A stretch of DNA of 11,075 nucleotides from an uncultured Eubacteriales bacterium (GTDB lineage: Bacteria; Bacillota; Clostridia; Lachnospirales; Lachnospiraceae): NCBI GenBank assembly GCA_900313765.1, contig OMSN01000033.1:1-11075 (forward strand), read 5' to 3'. Each line of letters opens with the position of its first letter. Within the stretch, counting starts at the first letter, position 1. The notes under the pieces are model-generated. The model was not told the DNA's origin and ran no database searches. It worked only from the letters and a program-made list of their open reading frames with translations. Both the position numbers and the translations under genes were made by a program. Positions 1 through 6,260 of this stretch are shown in pieces.

Positions 1-1299
1 CAGGACTGTGCTGAGCATCCAGGTGACCGGATACAGCCAGTAGGACAGCTCGACATGATGCCAGATCTGTCCGATGGTCAGGACGCTTGCCACACGCACT
101 GCGCACCAGCAGACCATCATGATCACAGTCGGCGTGACCGGCTTGTCGATACCCCGAAGCACTGCGGAGGAGATATGCGAGAAGCCCAGTACGCAGTAGA
201 ACAGGCAGCAGACCCGGGCACGTCCCACGCCGTAGGCGATGACGGAAGGGTCGCTGCTGAAGGCTCCTACCAGCTGCGGGGCCAGAAGGAACATCACCAC
301 GCCGATGGCTTCGATCATCAGGACCACACAGGCGATGGAGAAGAATGCGCCTTTTCGGACACGGTCTCTTCGCCCGGCGCCGTAGTTCTGGCTGACGAAG
401 GTCGTCACTGCCGTTGAAAACGAAGTGACCGGCAGGAAACAGAAGCCTTCTACTTTGGTATAGGCACCGATGCCTGCCATGGCGAGGGCACCGAAGGAAT
501 TGATGTAGGACTGGATCAGAAGATTGCCTATATCGATGACGGTCGCCTGGAACGCTGTAGGCAGTCCCTGGTGGATGATCTGCCGTACGCATCTTCTGTC
601 AAAATGAATTTTCCGAAGATCAACCCGGAAGGTGTCCTCTGCCCTCAGCAGACGCTGCAGACAGAGCAGCATGCTCAGGCATTCCGAGAGGATCGTGGCC
701 AGTGCCGCGCCTTCCACGCCCATTCTGAAAACAGCGATGAAGACAACGTCGAGGATGATGTTGGTCAGGGAACTGATGACCAGGTAGTACAGTGGATGGC
801 GGCTGTCCCCTGCAGCCTGCAGGATCGCGACCATCATGTTGTACATGACCAGGAAGAAGGAGCCTGCAAAATAGATCGTCAGGTAGGTCTTTGCTTCCAC
901 GTATACGCTCTGCGGCGTCTGCATGATGCGCAGCAGTATGGGAGAGATGATCACGCCAAGGACTGTCATCAAGGCTCCGCAGACCAGCCCCACGCCCATC
1001 GCCGTATGGACCGCGTGAAAGGTCCGGTCTTCATTTCTTGCCCCGATGAAGCGTGCAACGATCACGCCGGCTCCGTTGGAGAATCCCCAGAAGAAACCGA
1101 CCAGAAGAAAAGTCAGAGCTCCGGTGGAACTGACTGCGGCCAGGGCGTCCGGCCCCAGATAGTTGCCGACGATCAGTGAGTCCACCGTATTGTACATCTG
1201 CTGAAATAAAGCGCCGATAAAAACAGGGATTGCGAATAAGATGATATCCTTCTTGTAATCCCCCTCTGTCATTAATACTGTTCCGCTTGAATGTGCCAT
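1..1299 (-). CDS. MATE-family multidrug/metabolite efflux transporter (3' end missing)
   Basis: This is an integral membrane antiporter of the MATE family (NorM/DinF/MepA type), which exports organic cations or metabolites in exchange for Na+ or H+. The frame stays open for 433 residues from the ATG at 1299 to the left edge. Family members are usually about 440-460 residues, so only the last segment is missing. Family landmarks are the first-helix segment QQMYNTVDSLIVGNYLG (33-49), the loop AGDSRHPLYY (163-172), the second-half repeat start GLPTAFQ (245-251), and NSFGALAMAGIGAYTKVEGF followed by NYGAGRRDRVRKG (about 305-317). Hydrophobic helices alternate throughout. The start at 1299 is favoured by an AGGTGA motif about 10 bases upstream; an internal ATG at 1271 has no such site. 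The start lies 19 bases after the aminotransferase stop, so it is the last visible gene of the operon. The substrate cannot be read from sequence; the operon suggests a metabolite, but a drug is equally possible. Confidence 0.93.
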   Translation of the reverse strand, partial: MAHSSGTVLMTEGDYKKDIILFAIPVFIGALFQQMYNTVDSLIVGNYLGPDALAAVSSTGALTFLLVGFFWGFSNGAGVIVARFIGARNEDRTFHAVHTAMGVGLVCGALMTVLGVIISPILLRIMQTPQSVYVEAKTYLTIYFAGSFFLVMYNMMVAILQAAGDSRHPLYYLVISSLTNIILDVVFIAVFRMGVEGAALATILSECLSMLLCLQRLLRAEDTFRVDLRKIHFDRRCVRQIIHQGLPTAFQATVIDIGNLLIQSYINSFGALAMAGIGAYTKVEGFCFLPVTSFSTAVTTFVSQNYGAGRRDRVRKGAFFSIACVVLMIEAIGVVMFLLAPQLVGAFSSDPSVIAYGVGRARVCCLFYCVLGFSHISSAVLRGIDKPVTPTVIMMVCWCAVRVASVLTIGQIWHHVELSYWLYPVTWMLSTVL

Positions 1300-1318
1300 T
1301 CCCAGAAAGTCACCTCTT

Positions 1319-2521
1319 TTACAAGTAATCCAAACAGCGGCCGGCAGAAAGAAGACCTTTCATACGTGAGAGGCGGCGCAGCGCCTCGGCCAGTGTCTCT
1401 TCGCTTCTTGCGAAATGAAGCCGGATCAGGTGATTGATCGGCTCTCTGAAGAAACTCGAACCCGGAACCACGGCAACGCCGATCTCGCGGATCATCCACT
1501 CACAGAATTCCAGATCGGTCATTCCTGCGAACCTGGGAAGTGCCAGGAACTCGGAGATATCGACCATCACAAAATAAGAACCCTCCGGCACGTTGTGCTT
1601 CAGGCCTGCCGCGTCCAGTCCGCGGCAGAAGAAGTCGCGCTTTCTGGTGTACAGATCCTTCAGATCCTCGTAGTAGGAATCGGGAAGCTCCAGGCCTGCG
1701 ACAGCTGCTTCCTGTAAGGGCGCCGCGGCGCCTACGGTCAGGAAATCATGTACTTTGCGGGCCCCGTCGATGACATCTGCAGGTCCGATCAGATATCCCA
1801 GACGCCATCCGGTGACGGAGTAGGTCTTGGACAGGGAACTGCAGGTGATCGTGTGGTCAAACATACCCGGCAGAGAAGCTGCATGGACATGGACTGCAGG
1901 TTCATAGACGATGTATTCATAGACTTCATCCGTCACGACCCAGGCATCATACTGCAGTGCGAGGGCACCGATCTGCATCAGCTCTTCCCGGGTGAACACC
2001 TTGCCGCAGGGATTGTTGGGATTGCAGATGATGATTGCCTTCGCGCCGTCTCTGAATCCCTGCTCGATCTTTCCGATGTCGAAGGTATACTCCGGTGGGA
2101 CCAGGGGAATGTAGACGGGCTGCGCGCCGGAGAGGATTGCGTCCGCCCCGTAGTTTTCATAGAACGGGGAGAAGACCAGCACCTTGTCGCCCGGGTTGCA
2201 GATCGTCATCATGGCGCTCATCATGGCTTCTGTCCCGCCGCAGGTCACAACGATCTGTGTCTGCGGGTCGATCTCAAGCCCCATCCGCCTGCCCTGCGTC
2301 CGGGCAAGAGCTTCACGGAAGTTCTGCGCACCGAAGGTGACCGCGTACTGGTGTGGTCCCTTATGGGCGGCTGCGGCCAGAGCGTCCATCATCTCCTGGG
2401 GCGGATCGAAGTCCGGGAATCCCTGGGACAGATTGATGGCATCGTATCGGTTGCAGATTCTTGTCATCCGGCGGATAACGGAATCGGTAAAGGTCTGGAC
2501 ACGGTCACTTAACTGCGGCAT
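1319..2521 (-). CDS. PLP-dependent class I/II aminotransferase (KAT/MtnE/YbdL-like)
   Basis: This is a fold-type I PLP aminotransferase of 400 residues, the normal family length, expected to move an amino group between an amino acid and a 2-oxo acid in the cytoplasm. The N-terminal INLSQGFPDFDPP (29-41) is the signature of the kynurenine aminotransferase / methionine aminotransferase (YbdL, MtnE) branch. Cofactor residues are all present: N170 in NPNNPCG, D198 and Y201 in TDEVYEY, the Schiff-base lysine K232 in SLSKTYSVTGWRLGY, and the carboxylate-binding R367 in HLIRLHFA. The segment KVHDFLTVGAAAPLQEA is also typical of this branch. The start is supported by GGAGG seven bases upstream of the ATG. 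The gene starts 29 bases after the upstream amidohydrolase stop and ends 19 bases before the MATE start, so the three are probably cotranscribed. The exact substrate (methionine, aromatic or branched amino acids) is undetermined. An aspartate aminotransferase assignment is less likely. Confidence 0.93.
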   Translation of the reverse strand: MPQLSDRVQTFTDSVIRRMTRICNRYDAINLSQGFPDFDPPQEMMDALAAAAHKGPHQYAVTFGAQNFREALARTQGRRMGLEIDPQTQIVVTCGGTEAMMSAMMTICNPGDKVLVFSPFYENYGADAILSGAQPVYIPLVPPEYTFDIGKIEQGFRDGAKAIIICNPNNPCGKVFTREELMQIGALALQYDAWVVTDEVYEYIVYEPAVHVHAASLPGMFDHTITCSSLSKTYSVTGWRLGYLIGPADVIDGARKVHDFLTVGAAAPLQEAAVAGLELPDSYYEDLKDLYTRKRDFFCRGLDAAGLKHNVPEGSYFVMVDISEFLALPRFAGMTDLEFCEWMIREIGVAVVPGSSFFREPINHLIRLHFARSEETLAEALRRLSRMKGLLSAGRCLDYL

Positions 2522-2550
2522 GGGAGATCCTCCATATCAGTGCATTTCTG

Positions 2551-3450
2551 TCATAGCATATTCAGGAGCGAAGCGGCGTTTCCGCCCAGGATCGAAGCCT
2601 GTTCCTCCTGCGTAAAGGGCAGCGTGCCGAAGGCATCCACATAAGCCTTCTGATCCGCCCAGGGACAGTCCGTTCCGAACAGGATGCGGTCTGTTCCGTG
2701 CTTCTTGCACAGCGTATAGAAGGAGTCTGCCGTCATGTTGTAGTAGTCATCTTGCTCCGGATCATTTTCAGAAACACAGCCAGGCTGCGGGAGCCACTGG
2801 CTGCCTTCGGAGGGACTGTGATCCGTATCGATCCTGCCCATCGCGAACGCGGTGTCCAGCCATACATCCGCACCGGCGATATAGGTGCCCACCGCTTTCC
2901 AGTTCTTCCATCCGCCCATGTGGGCAAGGACCAGTTTCTGGGGACGCACTTCCTCGAGGATGCGAAGGATCATCGGTATGGATGAATAATCATGCCCCGG
3001 GATGCCGATATCCAGCCCTGCATGGAGCAGCGTGACCAGTCCGCATTCGCTGGCAGCGTCGATGATCCGCATCATCGCAGGTTCATCCAGATCCGTCCTC
3101 TGATAGGCCGGATGAAGTTTGATCCCTTTGACGCCGTTAGCTGCGAGCATGCGCAGTTTATCGCGATACTGCGCATAGCCAGGATGCATGCCTCCAAAAG
3201 AGAGGATCCCCATCTGCAGCATCTCGTCCTGGCTTTGGATCAGGCTGTCGTTGACCTTGTCTGTCTGTTCCGGTCGTGTCAGGACCGGGAGATTGATGCT
3301 GAGGCTGATTCCGGCGCGCTGCATGGACCGGGACAGTCCCCGGGCAGTCCCATCTGATGATGGCCGGATCCCGGAGACAGAAGAGAGCACTTCTATGGTC
3401 TTGTCTGCGATCTTATCCGGGAAAACATGTGTATGAAAATCAATGATCAT
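2551..3450 (-). CDS. Amidohydrolase-2 family metal-dependent hydrolase (COG2159-like)
   Basis: This is a TIM-barrel metal-dependent hydrolase or decarboxylase of the amidohydrolase-2 superfamily, 299 residues. The metal site is visible in order: HTH at H6 and H8 (strand 1), H143 in LLHAG, H177 in LAHMGGW, and D261 in FGTDCPW. KLHP (K111, H113) is the conserved strand found in this group. A segment between residues about 205 and 240 (several Asp/Glu, Ser and Pro) looks longer than the matching loop in compact homologues and may cap the active site. Family members include ACMSD-type decarboxylases and lactone or amide hydrolases, so the chemistry is not assigned. It is the first gene of the leftward operon with the aminotransferase and MATE gene. 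Only a weak purine-rich site (AAAGAAAG) precedes the ATG at 3450, but the N-terminal MIIDFHTH fits the family start exactly. A promoter is visible at 3496-3524. Confidence 0.9.
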   Translation of the reverse strand: MIIDFHTHVFPDKIADKTIEVLSSVSGIRPSSDGTARGLSRSMQRAGISLSINLPVLTRPEQTDKVNDSLIQSQDEMLQMGILSFGGMHPGYAQYRDKLRMLAANGVKGIKLHPAYQRTDLDEPAMMRIIDAASECGLVTLLHAGLDIGIPGHDYSSIPMILRILEEVRPQKLVLAHMGGWKNWKAVGTYIAGADVWLDTAFAMGRIDTDHSPSEGSQWLPQPGCVSENDPEQDDYYNMTADSFYTLCKKHGTDRILFGTDCPWADQKAYVDAFGTLPFTQEEQASILGGNAASLLNML

Positions 3451-3495
3451 TACTGTCTGCTTTCTTTAATCTGAATCTGTAAAACACCAGACCTC

Positions 3496-3524
3496 AGTAT
3501 AGCACAACTGCATCAGACTGTCCC
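3496..3524 (-). promoter_or_regulatory. Sigma-A-type promoter for the amidohydrolase operon
   Basis: Read on the minus strand there is a -35-like GGGACA (3519-3524), a spacer of exactly 17 bases, and a -10 TATACT (3496-3501) preceded by TG one base upstream, i.e. an extended -10. It lies 45 bases upstream of the amidohydrolase ATG. The weak -35 is compensated by the extended -10, a common Gram-positive arrangement. No operator-like palindrome is obvious over it. Confidence 0.6.
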
Positions 3525-3562
3525 TGCCTTTCAGACGGGACTTGGCAGGAGTGGGCGGTCAC

Positions 3563-3591
3563 TGGAACATCTGCGGGATCCATGTTACGAT
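3563..3591 (+). promoter_or_regulatory. Weak candidate promoter for the alpha/beta hydrolase gene
   Basis: TGGAAC (3563-3568, 3 of 6 to the -35 consensus), 17 bases, then TACGAT (3586-3591, 4 of 6 to the -10 consensus) preceded by TG at 3583-3584 as an extended -10. This would start transcription around the 12-bp tandem repeat. It is only moderately convincing, but no better promoter is visible before the gene at 3638. Confidence 0.3.
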
Positions 3592-3615
3592 GAAGACATC
3601 AGAGAAGACATCAGA
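3592..3615. repeat. Perfect 12-bp tandem duplication
   Basis: The 12-mer GAAGACATCAGA occurs twice back to back (3592-3603 and 3604-3615) with no mismatch. It sits directly downstream of the candidate -10 and just upstream of the ribosome binding site of the gene at 3638, so it would lie in the 5' untranslated leader. Most simply it is a recent replication-slippage duplication. Confidence 0.85.
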
Positions 3616-3637
3616 ATAGAAAGGACGGACCGGTCAT

Positions 3638-4198
3638 ATGAAGAAACTTGCGGTGATCTTTCCGGGAATCGGATATCACACGGATAAGCCGCTTCTGTAC
3701 TATGGAAAGAAGCTCGCCCGGACATACGGGTATGAGATCGTTGAGGTCCCTTACGGGAACTTTCGGAAGGGGATCAAAGGGGATCAGGAGAAAATGAAAG
3801 AGGCGTTTGAGAACGCTTTGGAACAGACGCGGCAGATCCTGGGAGAGGTCTGCTGGGACGAGGCGGAGGATATCCTGTTTATTTCCAAGAGTATCGGGAC
3901 GGTTGTCGCCGCTGCATACGCATCTGAGAAGGAACTCTCTGTCCGGCATGTCTTCTACACACCGCTGGCCCAGACCTTCCTGACGGCGCAGGAACAGAGC
4001 GGTATCGCATTTCACGGAACAGCGGATCCGTGGGCGGCAGATGAGGTCGTGGAATATGGCTGTGAACAGCTGAATATTCCGCTGATCGAGATCCCGGACG
4101 CGAACCATTCTCTGGAGACCGGTGATGTCCGGACCGATCTGAAGAACCTGGCGCATGTCATGGACGTTACGGAGAAATGGATCCTGCTGGGAGAATGA
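3638..4198 (+). CDS. Small alpha/beta hydrolase-fold protein, function unknown
   Basis: This 186-residue cytoplasmic protein looks like a minimal alpha/beta hydrolase. It opens with a beta strand and oxyanion-like loop, LAVIFPGIGY (4-13). The nucleophile elbow is FISKSIGT (81-88), where S85 is the likely nucleophile and the usual first glycine of GxSxG is replaced by S83. HGTADPW (126-132) supplies the acid D130, and DANHSLE (154-160) supplies the base H157, so a Ser-Asp-His triad is complete. There is no lid domain, signal peptide or membrane segment. AAAGGA lies 12 bases upstream of the ATG at 3638, slightly far but usable. The gene is divergent from the amidohydrolase operon and separated from the downstream KamA-like gene by 226 AT-rich bases with their own promoter, so it is probably transcribed alone. 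Esterase, thioesterase or peptidase activity cannot be distinguished. Confidence 0.85.
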   Translation: MKKLAVIFPGIGYHTDKPLLYYGKKLARTYGYEIVEVPYGNFRKGIKGDQEKMKEAFENALEQTRQILGEVCWDEAEDILFISKSIGTVVAAAYASEKELSVRHVFYTPLAQTFLTAQEQSGIAFHGTADPWAADEVVEYGCEQLNIPLIEIPDANHSLETGDVRTDLKNLAHVMDVTEKWILLGE

Positions 4199-4333
4199 CG
4201 CAGATGCATTTATAATGTACGTGAAGGTCAGGAAGAATATTGCGGAGGTTTCGAAAAAGTTTGCAGAAATAGCAGATTGCACAGCCCAAATCGAAAAATC
4301 AGCAGAAAAATGTGAAATATGCATTAATTATTT

Positions 4334-4372
4334 GTGAATTCACTTGTTTAGAAAACTTGTTTAAAGTAAAAT
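4334..4372 (+). promoter_or_regulatory. Promoter of the KamA-like gene with palindrome and direct repeats
   Basis: A -35 TTGTTT (4344-4349), 17-base spacer and -10 TAAAAT (4367-4372, 5 of 6) form a plausible sigma-A promoter, 52 bases before the ATG at 4425. Immediately upstream is a perfect 10-bp palindrome GTGAATTCAC (4334-4343). The 9-mer ACTTGTTTA is repeated at 4342-4350 and 4355-4363, 13 bp apart, the first copy covering the -35. These could be operator half-sites; no known regulator is recognised. A second, perfect -10 hexamer TATAAT sits at 4211-4216 but without a matching -35. Confidence 0.5.
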
Positions 4373-4424
4373 AAATGTGTATGAGTATGCATAGCTGAAA
4401 GTATCAGAAAAGGGGTGGTGGAAT

Positions 4425-5516
4425 ATGAGTATACTGCAAGACCAGCTGAACAACTGTATTCGTGATATAGATCAGGTCCTTCCGGTCCTGGGGATCACAG
4501 GGGAAGAGGCGGATACGCTGCGGCAGATCGCACAGAGATATCCGATCAGCATCCCACCGTATTATCTGAATCTGATCGATCCGTCGGATCCGGAGGATCC
4601 GGTCCGCAAGCTGTGTATTCCGTCTGAGGCGGAGTACAGTGCCGAAGGGCATGAGGATCAGAGCGGAGAAGCGGGCAATACCGTCCTGACCGGCGTCCAG
4701 CATAAATATGCACAGACGGCTCTGGTCCTTACGACCAGCCAGTGCTCCATGTACTGCCGTCACTGTTTCCGGAAGAGGATGGTCGGCTACACGCATGAGG
4801 AAGTAACCCGCCAGATCCTGGGGATGCGGGAATATGTCAAGGAACACCCGGAGATCAATAACATCCTGCTCTCCGGAGGTGATGCATTTATCAATGAAAA
4901 TGATGTGATCCGGGAATACCTGGATCATCTGGTGGATCTTCCGCAGCTGGATTTCATCCGCTTCGGGACCCGCACTCCGGTCGTTCTGCCGATGCGCATC
5001 TATGATGATCCCGAGCTGCTGGAGATTCTCCGGGAATACGGGAAGAAGAAACAGCTGTATGTCGTCACGCATTTTGATCATCCCAAGGAGATCACGGAGG
5101 AATCGAAGAGGGCGGTCAGAGCCCTTCTGGAAGCAGGGTGCCCGGTGCGCAACCAGGTGGTCCTTCTGAAGGGAGTCAATGACGATCCGGCGGTCCTTGC
5201 GGATCTGCTCAATTCTCTCACGGCGATCGGCGTGCTTCCTTACTATGTGTTCCAGTGCAGACCGGCGAAAGGCGTCCTTACACAGTTTCAGGTCCCGCTG
5301 GTAAAAGGCGCGGAGATTGTCGAGAAGGCAAGAGCTCTGTGCAACGGACAGTCCAAGGCTTTCCGCTACGCCATGTCTCATGTGACCGGCAAGATCGAGA
5401 TCCTCGGAAAGCTGGGGGATGAGATGCTGTTCAAGTATCATCAGTCCAAGTATCCGGAGAATGCCGGGAAGATCTTTACAGCCAGCGTCAGAGAAGACCA
5501 GTGCTGGCTTGACTGA
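4425..5516 (+). CDS. KamA-family radical SAM, PLP-dependent aminomutase-like enzyme
   Basis: This 363-residue protein belongs to the lysine 2,3-aminomutase (KamA) family of radical SAM enzymes, which use a 4Fe-4S cluster, S-adenosylmethionine and PLP to move amino groups by radical chemistry. The cluster motif is CSMYCRHC (C107, C111, C114), followed by FRKR with R116 at the KamA carboxylate-binding position. SGGD (150-153) is the SAM-binding glycine motif. NQVVLLKGVND (243-253) keeps the conserved Asp (D253). By alignment from memory, K323 in VTGKIEI matches the PLP lysine of KamA. However, the glycine-rich run before that lysine is absent, the KamA substrate Asp (D330) aligns with A316, and the CDLS segment is CRPA (278-281). 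It is shorter than KamA (about 416). AGGGGTGG lies just upstream of the ATG. It has its own promoter and terminator. True lysine 2,3-aminomutase activity is doubtful; another amino acid substrate is possible. Confidence 0.88.
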   Translation: MSILQDQLNNCIRDIDQVLPVLGITGEEADTLRQIAQRYPISIPPYYLNLIDPSDPEDPVRKLCIPSEAEYSAEGHEDQSGEAGNTVLTGVQHKYAQTALVLTTSQCSMYCRHCFRKRMVGYTHEEVTRQILGMREYVKEHPEINNILLSGGDAFINENDVIREYLDHLVDLPQLDFIRFGTRTPVVLPMRIYDDPELLEILREYGKKKQLYVVTHFDHPKEITEESKRAVRALLEAGCPVRNQVVLLKGVNDDPAVLADLLNSLTAIGVLPYYVFQCRPAKGVLTQFQVPLVKGAEIVEKARALCNGQSKAFRYAMSHVTGKIEILGKLGDEMLFKYHQSKYPENAGKIFTASVREDQCWLD

Positions 5517-5540
5517 GAGATGAAAACTGAGAAATGAAAA
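5513..5540. repeat. Imperfect 14-bp tandem repeat
   Basis: CTGAGAGATGAAAA (5513-5526) is followed directly by CTGAGAAATGAAAA (5527-5540), differing at one position. The first copy contains the stop codon of the KamA-like gene; the second runs up to the terminator. It is most likely a slippage duplication in the short spacer between gene end and terminator. Confidence 0.75.
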
Positions 5541-5544
5541 CGTA

Positions 5545-5578
5545 GAACCGAAAGCTGTTTAAGGCTTTCGGTTCTTTT
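5545..5578 (+). terminator. Rho-independent terminator of the KamA-like gene, shared with the convergent HAD gene
   Basis: A perfect 11-bp stem (GAACCGAAAGC at 5545-5555 with GCTTTCGGTTC at 5564-5574) closes an 8-base loop and is followed by TTTT (5575-5578). It begins 28 bases after the KamA-like stop. On the minus strand the same hairpin is followed a few bases later by TTTT (complement of 5537-5540), so it could work in both directions. The HAD stop codon (5559-5561) lies in the loop and its last codons form one arm. Confidence 0.85.
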
Positions 5579-6260
5579 GCAGAAAGTAATCCGTCATGTC
5601 ATATTCATTTCGGAATATCAGATCCGGGGTGATGTCCTGTGTGGGGGCGTTTCTCCGGTTGATCCAGATGGAGTGCCAGCCGGCGAGGCTGGCTCCTTTT
5701 ATGTCTCCGCCGTAGGAATCTCCGATCATCCACAGGTCGTCTGCAGGCAGATGCATCCGCTGCTGCGCGATGCGGTAGATGGCAGGATCCGGCTTCGTGG
5801 CGCCGACCTGACCGGAGACCACCACCATGTCCTCCGGAATCCATCTGCCGAGCCCCAGCATATGATACTTTTCCCACTGATGCTTCGTCTCACCGTTTGT
5901 CAGGACGCCGAGGAGAGATCCTTCTTCCTTAAGATGATCCAGGAGTGACGCGAGTGGGGCGGACAGGGTGATGTGGTTCTGGAGATCGGTGTAGAGCCTT
6001 GCGGCGAGGACGCCGCGATCTCTTGACCGGGTGACTCCATGGCGCTGGAGGCATTGCTCAAAGCGCCAGATGTTGGACTCCTGCGCTGTGATCGCGCCGC
6101 TCTCCACAAGGGGGAAGTTTTCATCCGACAGGACATAGAAGAGGTCGATAAACCCGGGCCTGTCGGAGAGGACACCCTCCGCCGCTTCATTTGCAGCCTG
6201 CCAGATCAGGTCTTCGCGGCAGTAGAGGGTATCGTCGATGTCGAATACATAGCCTGTCAT
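5559..6260 (-). CDS. HAD-superfamily hydrolase (phosphatase-like)
   Basis: This is a 233-residue cytoplasmic HAD hydrolase, probably a Mg2+-dependent small-molecule phosphatase. Motif I is FDIDDTLY with nucleophile D7 and acid D9; motif II is VLTNGE (T121, N122); motif III is K156 in ATKPDPAIY; motif IV is IGDSYGGDIKGA with D181 and D186. An alpha-helical cap of the C1 type lies between motifs I and II (about residues 15-95). The frame extends upstream to 6341, but the start at 6260 is chosen because GGAGAG lies five bases before it, the product then begins directly with the motif I strand, and the longer version would read through the aquaporin end. The start overlaps the aquaporin stop as ATGA, which implies translational coupling. 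The substrate is not identifiable. Confidence 0.9.
   Translation of the reverse strand: MTGYVFDIDDTLYCREDLIWQAANEAAEGVLSDRPGFIDLFYVLSDENFPLVESGAITAQESNIWRFEQCLQRHGVTRSRDRGVLAARLYTDLQNHITLSAPLASLLDHLKEEGSLLGVLTNGETKHQWEKYHMLGLGRWIPEDMVVVSGQVGATKPDPAIYRIAQQRMHLPADDLWMIGDSYGGDIKGASLAGWHSIWINRRNAPTQDITPDLIFRNEYDMTDYFLQKNRKP

Noticed and set aside
571..1179. 202-codon plus-strand frame near the left edge
   Set aside because: It lies opposite the open MATE reading frame; the product is Gln/Asp/His-rich without recognisable motifs.
1748..2512. 254-codon plus-strand frame opposite the aminotransferase
   Set aside because: Antisense shadow; the minus strand encodes a complete aminotransferase with all active-site residues.
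3611..4324. 237-codon minus-strand frame opposite the alpha/beta hydrolase
   Set aside because: The plus-strand protein has a plausible catalytic triad and conserved fold, while the minus-strand product resembles no family.
4215..4337. Possible 40-residue small protein, lysine- and glutamate-rich, in the AT-rich spacer
   Set aside because: The heptad-like composition is attractive, but there is no ribosome binding site near the ATG and the frame runs into the palindrome of the next promoter; not enough to call a gene.
4404..5441. 345-codon open frame on the minus strand opposite the KamA-like gene
   Set aside because: Antisense shadow of a clear radical SAM gene; no ribosome binding site, and it would start inside the coding region of the real gene.
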